The notes under the pieces: model-generated
The model's input: the letters and a program-made list of their open reading frames with translations, nothing else
What the model was told of the DNA's origin: nothing
The model's database searches: none
Position numbers and translations under genes: made by a program
Shown: piece by piece, positions 26,119 through 33,912 of the stretch
Position numbering within the stretch: the stretch's first letter is position 1
Layout of the letters: every line of letters begins with the position of its first letter
From: Pseudomonadota bacterium
GTDB taxonomy: Bacteria > Desulfobacterota > QYQD01
Assembly (NCBI GenBank): GCA_011046395.1
Contig: DSAQ01000031.1
Location: 1 to 42,802, forward strand
Direction: 5' to 3'
DNA: 42,802 nucleotides

Positions 26119-27470
26119 AGGCCTTGCGCTCCGGGCAGGAAGTTCCCCTACCCGCAGACCGCCAGATAGCTGTTATTTCAAAAGTACTCGAAAATTCAAA
26201 AGAATACACCGCAACTAATACCCTCCAGCAAGGCTGCAACATCCTGAAGCGACAGCTAAAAAAACTCCAGGAGAAACTCCAACAACAAGAACCCACGGAC
26301 AGCACTGCTCCCGCAGGCCAAATACAAATTATTATGGTAGATCCGCGGGAAATCAAGGACAAAAACCTTAACGAAGGTATTTTCAAAGACCTCCCGGAGG
26401 ACGAACTGCAAGAACTGGCATCAAACATAAAAAACCCAGCAATCGGCCTAATCAATGCGGTAATCATAACGCCCAGAAAAGAACTAATCGCTGGAAAGCA
26501 AAGGCTCAGGGCTGCCTTGTTGGCGGATCTGGACAAAATACCGGCCATAGTGCGGGATGCCGACGAAGACCTACAGCTCGAGATATGCTTAAGCGAGAAT
26601 CTGTTCCGAAGGGATCTTACCCCGAAAGAAGCATATACGGGGCGTAGTACACTGGAAGCCCTCAAGAAACCCAAATCACAAAAGCTGCTTCCACAGAATG
26701 CCGTAGACGACCCGGAGCTGCAAAATGTCCTTGAAAATCTTCCTCCAGACATACAGAACAAACTCGGCCATGCCCTCGGAACCAAAATAGCCCAGCTTCA
26801 AAATGCCATGACCAAAGATGACGCGCTCCACATCGTCAAGGTAAAACAGCAACTGGCGGCTGAACACAAGGAAAAAGAAAAGCTCACGGAACAAATAGGC
26901 CATTTAGTCGAGGAACTGAAAACCAGGGAAGAGGAAAAAGACGAAATTGAACGTGAACTTGCGCAGGTGAAGGGACAAAGCACAAAAGAGGTAAGCGACC
27001 TCACCTGGGAAATCAATAACCTCAGAGCGACTTTAAAAAGGCTTCAGGAAGAAAACGAACACGCCACCGACAAAATTGTCCAACTTCGGGCCAAGTATGA
27101 AAGCGTCACGCTCACAAAAATTGAAAAAGAAGTCAAAGTCCTGGTCCAAACGCCGGAGGACTACGAGGGACTGAAGCGGGATCTGCAGGAAATGAAGCAA
27201 AGATCCAGGGTCCGGGAGACCTTTATGGCGCACAAAATAGCTTCCATGAACATTCTGAAGGATCTGAAAGAGCTGCTGGCTCAAAAGACGGTCACCAAAT
27301 ACTGGCAAGAAGTCTCGGAAGATGCCGGGCAGCTTTCCGGGCTGCTCATCGAAGTGAACACAATATTGGCCGATATTACGCAGAAACACACGCTGGCTTA
27401 CAGCCCGGCAAACGAGCGCAAGGTAATCTCTCTCACTGGCTCCGAGACCCCAAGCCAGGTAAAGACATAG
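26076..27470 (+). CDS. ParB/Srx-domain protein with a long coiled-coil C-terminus
   Basis: IIMVDPREIKDKNLN...LQELASNIKNPAIGLINAVIITPRKELIAGKQRLRAALLADLDKIPAIVRDADEDLQLEICLSENLFRRDLTPKEA, then ~200 aa of heptad-rich sequence. Confidence 0.8.
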   Translation: MSDGLYMRDTQVILKALRSGQEVPLPADRQIAVISKVLENSKEYTATNTLQQGCNILKRQLKKLQEKLQQQEPTDSTAPAGQIQIIMVDPREIKDKNLNEGIFKDLPEDELQELASNIKNPAIGLINAVIITPRKELIAGKQRLRAALLADLDKIPAIVRDADEDLQLEICLSENLFRRDLTPKEAYTGRSTLEALKKPKSQKLLPQNAVDDPELQNVLENLPPDIQNKLGHALGTKIAQLQNAMTKDDALHIVKVKQQLAAEHKEKEKLTEQIGHLVEELKTREEEKDEIERELAQVKGQSTKEVSDLTWEINNLRATLKRLQEENEHATDKIVQLRAKYESVTLTKIEKEVKVLVQTPEDYEGLKRDLQEMKQRSRVRETFMAHKIASMNILKDLKELLAQKTVTKYWQEVSEDAGQLSGLLIEVNTILADITQKHTLAYSPANERKVISLTGSETPSQVKT

Positions 27471-27495
27471 TTTTTTGACCTGGAGGCTATAAGCC

Positions 27496-27891
27496 ATGAT
27501 GCGCAAAATTTCCGAGGAAACCAAAAACATGGTGGAGTCCCTGGCGAAGTTGAATTTGACCTCACGCGACATCGCCTTTTTTACGGGGATATCCGAACGA
27601 ACCATAAAGAGACATTATAAGAGGAAAAATACGGGAGACCTTAAGACCAAGAGCATCCGACTGAACGACCACCAGAAGGCTCTGATAGTTGGTTTGCACC
27701 ATGCAGGCAAGGATTTCCTGGCAATCAGCCTGGCGACCAAGCTGTCTCCCAAGGGGGTCTTGAACTTTCTTAAGAATATGTTCGAAGAGGGGTGGACGGT
27801 AAAACGCTGCCCGGTCTGTGGCCGATATACTCCAATGAAACAAAACCGGCTCAGTATATGCCAGGAGTGTAAGGGACGATCAAATCCTTAA
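27496..27891 (+). CDS. HTH protein with C-terminal zinc ribbon
   Basis: LTSRDIAFFTGISERTIKRHYKRK; KRCPVCGRYTPMKQNRLSICQECKG. Confidence 0.65.
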   Translation: MMRKISEETKNMVESLAKLNLTSRDIAFFTGISERTIKRHYKRKNTGDLKTKSIRLNDHQKALIVGLHHAGKDFLAISLATKLSPKGVLNFLKNMFEEGWTVKRCPVCGRYTPMKQNRLSICQECKGRSNP

Positions 27892-27898
27892 TTGTACC

Positions 27899-27974
27899 AA
27901 TATCACTTTTGTCAGTTTTTCAAAAAGTGATATTTGAAAATATCACTTTCGAAGAATTTCTCAAAAGTGATATT
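27899..27974. promoter_or_regulatory. Duplicated inverted-repeat operator-like array with 40-bp period
   Basis: AATATCACTTTT 27899-27910/AAAAGTGATATT 27923-27934, then AATATCACTTT 27939-27949/AAAGTGATATT 27964-27974. Confidence 0.8.
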
Positions 27975-28035
27975 AAAGCTGTCTATTGGTAAATCGGATA
28001 CAGCGTATATCACATATCTATAAAAGGAGAAGCAC

Positions 28036-29163
28036 ATGATGACAAACGCAGTAGTAATCAACAACCGGGAAGTGCAGATGATTATGTACAAAAATCAACC
28101 AGTTGTGACCCTTGAGATGGTGGATAAGTTACATGAAAGACCGGAGGGGACGGCAAGAAGAAACTTCAATGAAAATAGATCGCGTTTCATACAAGCAGAA
28201 GATTATTTCAACTTGCCGTATCGGGAATGGCAATCTATGGTCGTACGAAATTCGTACGACGGTCACGATAAGCGTGGACACTATGGCAAACGGGTCTTCC
28301 TCGCCGAGTCCGGCTACCTGATGCTCGTCAAATCCTTCAACGACGACCTGGCCTGGAAGGTCCAGAGAGAGCTGGTCAACCGCTATTTCCGGTCTAAAGT
28401 AATAGGCAATATCCAGGAACACCTCCAAGAATACGTCGATGTCTGCGTAAAAGCCTCCGTCGAGGCCTCGCTCAAAGTCTGCCAGGCCATGTTTGCCGGG
28501 GTCAGCCCGCAAATGCCCGGGGTCTTTTCTCAACCTGAAGGCAAAGACACCAGCCCAAGAAATTCTGTTTCTAACTGCTACGGGCTGAAAGACTTTGAAT
28601 TTCTCCCCGGCATAGACAGCTACAAACACCCGGCCGCCGACAGCATAGTCCTTCACACGAGTCTTCCCATCGGCGTCTTCGTGGGAAAGAGATTCTTTGT
28701 CCCTGAGAAAGTAGAATACACGCCGTCAACCCTCACCAAAATTCTCAAAGCGTTGATACGCACCAACGACCCCTCTCTCGCCGACTTCGTTTTCAACCGG
28801 CTCCATATCTATAAAGAGGAAGAAGACTTCCATACCTGGGCGCTCACGTATTTGTTGTCAACGCATATATATGACTCAGTGCCCAGGATGCCCGGTCTTC
28901 GTGAGTTTGCCGACGCATACGCGCGGCTTGAAAACAAAAGCCAGCCGCCGGCCAGAAAAGCCAAGGAAGTGCCCCTGGAACAGATCCTTCCGCCAAGGCT
29001 TGTGGCTACGCAAATGCTGTTTCCGGCCGAGGATCACCCGGAAATCGCCCGGTGTCTCCTCGCCGAAGAAGACCCCAAACAAGCAGCGGTAAATTTCCTG
29101 GCAAAGACCGGAACAGACCCAAAAGACTTGTATATCTGGATTGCAGGTAATTTCGCAGCATGA
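28036..29163 (+). CDS. ORF6N-domain (phage antirepressor-like) protein
   Basis: INNREVQMIMYKNQPVVTLEMVDKLHERPEGTARRNFNENRSRFIQAEDYFNL...GKRVFLAESGYLMLVKSFNDDLAWKVQRELVNRYF. Confidence 0.85.
   Translation: MMTNAVVINNREVQMIMYKNQPVVTLEMVDKLHERPEGTARRNFNENRSRFIQAEDYFNLPYREWQSMVVRNSYDGHDKRGHYGKRVFLAESGYLMLVKSFNDDLAWKVQRELVNRYFRSKVIGNIQEHLQEYVDVCVKASVEASLKVCQAMFAGVSPQMPGVFSQPEGKDTSPRNSVSNCYGLKDFEFLPGIDSYKHPAADSIVLHTSLPIGVFVGKRFFVPEKVEYTPSTLTKILKALIRTNDPSLADFVFNRLHIYKEEEDFHTWALTYLLSTHIYDSVPRMPGLREFADAYARLENKSQPPARKAKEVPLEQILPPRLVATQMLFPAEDHPEIARCLLAEEDPKQAAVNFLAKTGTDPKDLYIWIAGNFAA
28240..28260. repeat. 21-bp near-perfect palindrome inside the ORF6N gene
   Basis: GTCGTACGAA-A-TTCGTACGAC (10-bp arms, 1-nt centre). 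Confidence 0.9.
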
Positions 29164-30395
29164 ACATCAACGAAGTCCAGGCGGAAATACTCGGCCTCAT
29201 CCTGACCAACCCGGACCTGCTCATCCAGGCCCAGGACCAGCTCACCCTTGACAGCTTCGCCGGCGATTACGCGGATGTCTGGAAGGCGATCCTAACCGTA
29301 AGCAAAAGCGGCCGGCCCGTGGACATCCTCACCGTGCATGAACAGCTTAAGGATAAAATTCCATTGAGCCATCTGGCGTCACTGACCGACTATGGGTTCA
29401 GCCCGACGAGGCTGCCGGTCATGGTAGGCTTCCTCAAAGAAAATACATTGAAACGCCGGGTCACCAACATTCTCCACGGGGCGATAAAAGACATCCAGCA
29501 GGATGCAGACATTGAAAAGAGAATAAACGACCTAACCCTTTCCTTGATGAAAGCCACGGCATCACCACAGGCCAGAGACAAGGCTGGCGGGAATGACCTT
29601 ATTGCCCTAGTCGAAAGACATATCGGTCGCGGCTCCCAGCTCGTCGGCCTTCCCACCGGCATTCCGTCCCTGGACAGGGTGACCTCGGGCCTCATCCCCA
29701 GTATGCTCTGGATACTGGGCGGTCCGGAAAGCTCGGGGAAATCCACACTCGCCGCCCAGGTCGAGGTCAAAGCGCTCCTCGATGGGGCCGGAGTCATCCA
29801 TTTCTCGACGGAGGACGCCACTCATCTGGTCACGATGCGCATGGTCGCCAGTCTCACCGGAATAACCATCATGAAAATGCTCCGCGGAAATCTCAGCCCG
29901 GAAGAACGCATGGCAGTGGATGACGCCATGGACACGCTGGCCCATGCCCGGCTGCAGGTATATGATTCGGTGTATGGACTCTCCCATCTGCGTATCAAAG
30001 CGAAGCGTATGGCCATGGAGCAGGGTCTGGATCTCATAGTATTGGATTATCTTCAGAACGTGAGAGGACACGGCACCATTTATGAACGGATGAGCGAGGC
30101 CGCCATATTTCTGCAGGACCTCCCAAAGGAACTCGACTGCACGGTTTTCGTCCTGTCCCAGCTTTCCAACGAAGCCATACGCAGCCAGGACGCCATAGCC
30201 GGATATAAAGGAGCCGGGGAACTGGCCGCGGCCTGCCACGTAGGGCTCAAGATAATCCCCAACAAGGAGCAGAGAGACTGTTTCACGCTGCAAATCCGCA
30301 AGAACAAGTACGGCCCGGTAGGGTCTATCGAGATGGAGTTCACGGACGAGTTTACCAGGGTAGCGGAAACAAAAAACATACCGCCGTTTGTATAG
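29160..30395 (+). CDS. DnaB-like replicative helicase
   Basis: N-terminal EVQAEILGLILTNPDLL; LPTGIPSLDRVTSGL; LGGPESSGKSTLAAQV; DLIVLDYLQNVRG; VFVLSQLSNE; QIRKNKYGPVGSIEMEF. Confidence 0.9.
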   Translation: MNINEVQAEILGLILTNPDLLIQAQDQLTLDSFAGDYADVWKAILTVSKSGRPVDILTVHEQLKDKIPLSHLASLTDYGFSPTRLPVMVGFLKENTLKRRVTNILHGAIKDIQQDADIEKRINDLTLSLMKATASPQARDKAGGNDLIALVERHIGRGSQLVGLPTGIPSLDRVTSGLIPSMLWILGGPESSGKSTLAAQVEVKALLDGAGVIHFSTEDATHLVTMRMVASLTGITIMKMLRGNLSPEERMAVDDAMDTLAHARLQVYDSVYGLSHLRIKAKRMAMEQGLDLIVLDYLQNVRGHGTIYERMSEAAIFLQDLPKELDCTVFVLSQLSNEAIRSQDAIAGYKGAGELAAACHVGLKIIPNKEQRDCFTLQIRKNKYGPVGSIEMEFTDEFTRVAETKNIPPFV

Positions 30396-30424
30396 TTAGT
30401 TTTTCTGCCTTCCGGACAAAAGAT

Positions 30425-30685
30425 ATGGCCGACGATCAAGTCTTGACAGAGATGTTTCTGAAAGCCGCAAGAGCCCTCGAGCTTCAGCCGGGTGTTCTGG
30501 AAGCCGCCAGGAAACATAGCCCTTCTTTAGCAAACGAGTTGGAGATGACGGTTGACGCCCTGGATAGCGTGTGGCGGAAGGCCATTGCGGGACAAGCGAC
30601 CGAAGAAGACTTCCGGCCGGTTTTAACCGATTGGTATCGCATACACAAGAAAGCCGTTGCTCTGGGAGCCAGCCTTGAAAAGTAG
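30425..30685 (+). CDS. Hypothetical protein
   Basis: 86 aa ORF in the operon. Confidence 0.5.
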   Translation: MADDQVLTEMFLKAARALELQPGVLEAARKHSPSLANELEMTVDALDSVWRKAIAGQATEEDFRPVLTDWYRIHKKAVALGASLEK

Positions 30686-30956
30686 GCTTGCCAGAAGCCA
30701 GAAACGCTACTATAAGGAGAAAAACGCCATCGAAGCAGCGGAAACAATGGACCTCGAAAAAGAAAAGGAGCGTCTTCTCAGCGAAAATGCAGTATATTGC
30801 CACGCCCTGCGCGGTCGCTGGCCTGTCAACGTATGCCTGCAACGCCTGGAAAGGGCGAAGGAAGACCCGGATTCGGATTACAGCATGTGTCTCAACTGCT
30901 TGACAATCCGGCGCATAGTACGAGACCATAAACATAAGATACAGGAAAGGGGGTGA
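30675..30956 (+). CDS. Hypothetical protein with a Cys pair
   Basis: TTG start overlapping the previous stop; ...DYSMCLNCLTIRRIVRDHKH. Confidence 0.45.
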   Translation: MKSRLARSQKRYYKEKNAIEAAETMDLEKEKERLLSENAVYCHALRGRWPVNVCLQRLERAKEDPDSDYSMCLNCLTIRRIVRDHKHKIQERG

Positions 30957-30960
30957 CAAC

Positions 30961-31224
30961 GTGACTAAAACCGAACTCATCGAAAAAATGGCCGAGGCTG
31001 CCGAGATTTCCAAGGCAGCAGCGGGAAGAGCCCTGGACGCGCTTATGGAGAACGTCATCGCGGCCGCCAGGAGCAACGACAAGGTGACCATGGTCGGTTT
31101 CGGAACCTTCTCCGCGGCAAAGAGGGAGGCCCGAACGGGCAGAAACCCTCAGACCGGCGAAGAGATCAAGATACCGGCAAAGAAGGTGCTGAAGTTCAAG
31201 GCAAGTTCGACGGTAAATATCTAG
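30961..31224 (+). CDS. HU-family DNA-binding protein
   Basis: TKTELIEKMAEAAEISKAAAGRALDALMENV...VGFGTFSAAKREARTGRNPQTGEEIKIPAKKVLKFKA; GTG start. Confidence 0.95.
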   Translation: MTKTELIEKMAEAAEISKAAAGRALDALMENVIAAARSNDKVTMVGFGTFSAAKREARTGRNPQTGEEIKIPAKKVLKFKASSTVNI

Positions 31225-31243
31225 GGTATTCACAAAGACCATG

Positions 31244-31318
31244 CTCCCTCCCGCGCAGGTCGGCGGGAGGGAGACCTCGCCCCTCCGGGCAAAAATAACC
31301 GTCCGGTAAATTAACCGG
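31244..31318 (+). terminator. Terminator region: two hairpins after the HU gene
   Basis: CTCCCTCCCGC 31244-31254/GCGGGAGGGAG 31263-31273 (perfect 11 bp); second CCGGT/ACCGG 31303-31318 followed by gcgtctttt. Confidence 0.6.
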
Positions 31319-31416
31319 CGTCTTTTAACTTCTTGTCTTTTTCACTAGATTCTCGTATGATCCTTAGGAAAGAAGATCGAATGTGTCACTTTCTGTCTCC
31401 AGAAAAGGAGGCCCAG

Positions 31417-31695
31417 ATGGAATGGTCCGAAATACGCAGGCTCTATCCTGACCAATGGCTTGTCGTTGAAGCCTTGGAGGCACGCACAACACCTGACAAT
31501 AGACGTCAACTTGACCAAATGGCCGTCATTGAGCGTTGTCCGAACGGTATTGCCGCAATGCAGACGTATCGTCGCCTTCATCAACAACACCCTGCCCGCG
31601 AGTTTTATTTTGTACACACCAGCCGTAAAGAGCTGGATATCCGCGAACAGCACTGGTTAGGTATCCGGTACAATGCGGCTATCGCTAAAGCATAA
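31417..31695 (+). CDS. Small unknown protein paired with a retropepsin-like protease
   Basis: MEWSEIRRLYPDQWLVVEALEARTTPDNRRQLDQMAVIERCPNGIAAMQTYRRLHQQHPAREFYFVHTSRKELDIREQHW; overlaps the next ATG by 23 bp. Confidence 0.7.
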   Translation: MEWSEIRRLYPDQWLVVEALEARTTPDNRRQLDQMAVIERCPNGIAAMQTYRRLHQQHPAREFYFVHTSRKELDIREQHWLGIRYNAAIAKA

Positions 31696-32056
31696 TCTGC
31701 CTTTCGTCACCATAACCGTTGCCTACAAGGGGTCGGCGATTGATATCCCGAATGTTCTTGTTGATACAGGATCCGGTACTACGATAGTTTCCTCTGACGT
31801 TCTGGCTTCCATCAAAATTATGCCCGCACCTGAAGACACACTCTACACAATACGTGGTGTAGGTGGAAGCGAAGCGGTTTTTGCACGGCTAATCGACTAT
31901 GTAAGGATTGGTGAGCGCAGTATAGCCGACTTTGAAATTCAGGTTGGTGGCATGGATTATGGCTTCGAGATTAATGGCATACTGGGCATGGATTTTCTCA
32001 CCCGTGCCGGAGCCATTATCAACTTGCAGCAGATGATAATCGAGTTTGCCAACTGA
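31673..32056 (+). CDS. Retropepsin-like aspartic protease
   Basis: NVLVDTGSGTTIVSSDVL (DTGS) and INGILGMDFLTRAGAIINL (ILGxD). Confidence 0.8.
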   Translation: MRLSLKHNLPFVTITVAYKGSAIDIPNVLVDTGSGTTIVSSDVLASIKIMPAPEDTLYTIRGVGGSEAVFARLIDYVRIGERSIADFEIQVGGMDYGFEINGILGMDFLTRAGAIINLQQMIIEFAN

Positions 32057-32271
32057 TAGAAAACATACCGGCGCAAAGTCCCCGTTTTTAAATGGAGTAA
32101 CGTATCAGGACCGAGTACCCCGGTCTCTTGAGTTTTCACAAATCACGTTGCTGGAGGGAGGCGCCTCCAGAGATGAAACAAAATGGGCTTGGGCTGGAAA
32201 AAACTTGCAGTAACAGGCGCGAAAAAGTATAGATACATGAGAGTGATGCACATTCATCCGGGAGGTCTAAA

Positions 32272-32508
32272 ATGATACCTTTGACCAGAATCACCTTCGA
32301 TCCTGGCATCATGGGAGGGAAGCCCTGCATTCGTGGCATGCGTGTAACTGTAGGAATGATCGTAGGGCTTGTCGCATCGGGCCACACCAAAGAGGACATT
32401 TTGAAATTGTATCCCTACCTGGAAGCGGAAGACATTGACGAGGCACTCGCTTACGCCGCATGGCGTGTTGAAGAAATCGAGGTTCCCATCGCTTCGGGAT
32501 CGGCATGA
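32272..32508 (+). CDS. DUF433 family antitoxin
   Basis: ITFDPGIMGGKPCIRGMRVTVGMIVGLVASGHTKEDILKLYPYLEAEDIDEALAYAAWR. Confidence 0.9.
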   Translation: MIPLTRITFDPGIMGGKPCIRGMRVTVGMIVGLVASGHTKEDILKLYPYLEAEDIDEALAYAAWRVEEIEVPIASGSA

Positions 32509-32873
32509 AAGTGTTGATAGATATGAATCTTTCTCCCCAGTGGGTGCCCGTATTGGAGGAGGCAGGCTGGGAAGCGGTTCATTGGTCGCGCACCGGCAGG
32601 CCAGACGCTCCAGACCATGAGGTTCTGGACTATGCCAGATCTAACGGATATGTCATTTTCACGCATGATCTGGACTTTGGAACCGTACTTGCCGCCACAA
32701 AAGCGGATTTCCCAAGTGTAATTCAAATTCGCACGCAAGACGTAACTCCCGCACACCTCGGCCAGCTCGTAATTTCAGCGCTTCGTCAGTTCAAGCAGCA
32801 CCTCGGAGCCGGCGCCCTGATCACTGTTGACGAAAAAAAGTTGCGAGCCCGTATTCTTCCTCTCCAATCGTGA
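32505..32873 (+). CDS. DUF5615 PIN-like toxin
   Basis: MKVLIDMNLSPQWVPVLEEAGWEAVHW...HEVLDYARSNGYVIFTHDLDFGTVLA; ATGA overlap with the DUF433 gene. Confidence 0.9.
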   Translation: MKVLIDMNLSPQWVPVLEEAGWEAVHWSRTGRPDAPDHEVLDYARSNGYVIFTHDLDFGTVLAATKADFPSVIQIRTQDVTPAHLGQLVISALRQFKQHLGAGALITVDEKKLRARILPLQS

Positions 32874-32894
32874 TCAAGACTTCCATGCTGCACC

Positions 32895-32921
32895 TGAAAC
32901 AAAATGTATCATTTTGTTTCA
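32895..32921. promoter_or_regulatory. 27-bp palindrome TGAAACAAAATG-tat-CATTTTGTTTCA upstream of the tyrosine recombinase
   Basis: Perfect 12-bp arms. The same 12-mer recurs at 32174-32185; a related TGAAACA...TGTTTCA lies at 32983-33008. Confidence 0.85.
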
Positions 32922-33030
32922 CACCAGCAGGAGAAAGGCAGGAAGTCACCCCTCTTCAATTATCCCCCTGGAAAGCCAAAAATGAAACACTTTTCAAAAT
33001 CTGTTTCACGCCTGAGAAAGAGGTAACCGA

Positions 33031-33690
33031 GTGCTTCCTACCATCTTCAGACGCCAGAATATCCAAAAGCTTAACCTTGCTCTCCCAGACCACTTTAACA
33101 TCGACGAGGCCTGGAAGATAATCTCGGCGGCCGGATCCATCCGGGACAGGATTTTCCTCATGTTCCTCCTGGGGACCGGTGCCAGGATATCCGAGGCCAT
33201 TTCGGTTCGGGTAAGGGACTTCACACCGATGGACTCCAGCGTACGTATTCCCAACCTCAAACGCAACTGCGGACCGAAAAAGAGAAGGCCTGGACCCAGG
33301 CCAAAGCAGAAACCCGAACCGGAATACAGGACGTTGCCGGTGAAACCAGGACTGGCCGGGGCGCTGTCGCAGTTCATACGGGATAACAGCCTCGCTCTCG
33401 ATGATCTGATCTTTCCTTTCTCCCGGATCACCGGCTGGCGCATCGTGCAGAAAGCCGCAAAGACTGCCGGTATCAACGACAGCCGGTGCCACCCGCACAC
33501 TTTCAGGCATACTTTTGCTATCCAGGCGGTACGTTCGGGGATCTCGCCGATAGTCATCCAGCAATGGCTGGGCCAGAGCAACCTCTTCAATACGCTTATC
33601 TATGCGAAGGCAACAGCACTCGATACCAGACCCTTCATGGGAGAGATGAAGCTGTTCCCGGAGGACTTCAGGGAAGGAGCGGGTGGATAA
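33031..33690 (+). CDS. Compact tyrosine recombinase (catalytic domain only)
   Basis: GTGARISEAISVRV (Arg), CHPHTFRHTFAIQAVRSG (HxxR), IQQWLGQSNLFNTLIYAKA (W/Tyr); 219 aa with little N-terminal core-binding domain. Confidence 0.85.
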   Translation: MLPTIFRRQNIQKLNLALPDHFNIDEAWKIISAAGSIRDRIFLMFLLGTGARISEAISVRVRDFTPMDSSVRIPNLKRNCGPKKRRPGPRPKQKPEPEYRTLPVKPGLAGALSQFIRDNSLALDDLIFPFSRITGWRIVQKAAKTAGINDSRCHPHTFRHTFAIQAVRSGISPIVIQQWLGQSNLFNTLIYAKATALDTRPFMGEMKLFPEDFREGAGG

Positions 33691-33858
33691 ACACGAATGC
33701 GTATAACCGACAGCTCAAGAAGCGAATAGTTTTTATGAGCAGCCCGAAGGTCCCATACAGAAAAAATATACCTCTCTGCACCAGGAAAAGAGTTGCACTT
33801 GTGCTCACTGAGCCGGCGACGTGGCTTTTATCAAAAAGTAATTGAGATTTTGATATTC

Positions 33859-33872
33859 TTACGATATCGTAA
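33859..33872. promoter_or_regulatory. 14-bp palindrome TTACGATATCGTAA
   Basis: Perfect palindrome ~40 bp upstream of the 33913 ATG. Confidence 0.6.
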
Positions 33873-33912
33873 CTTTCTAAAGAGTTAAGGTATTGGCAAG
33901 AAACCGAGAATT

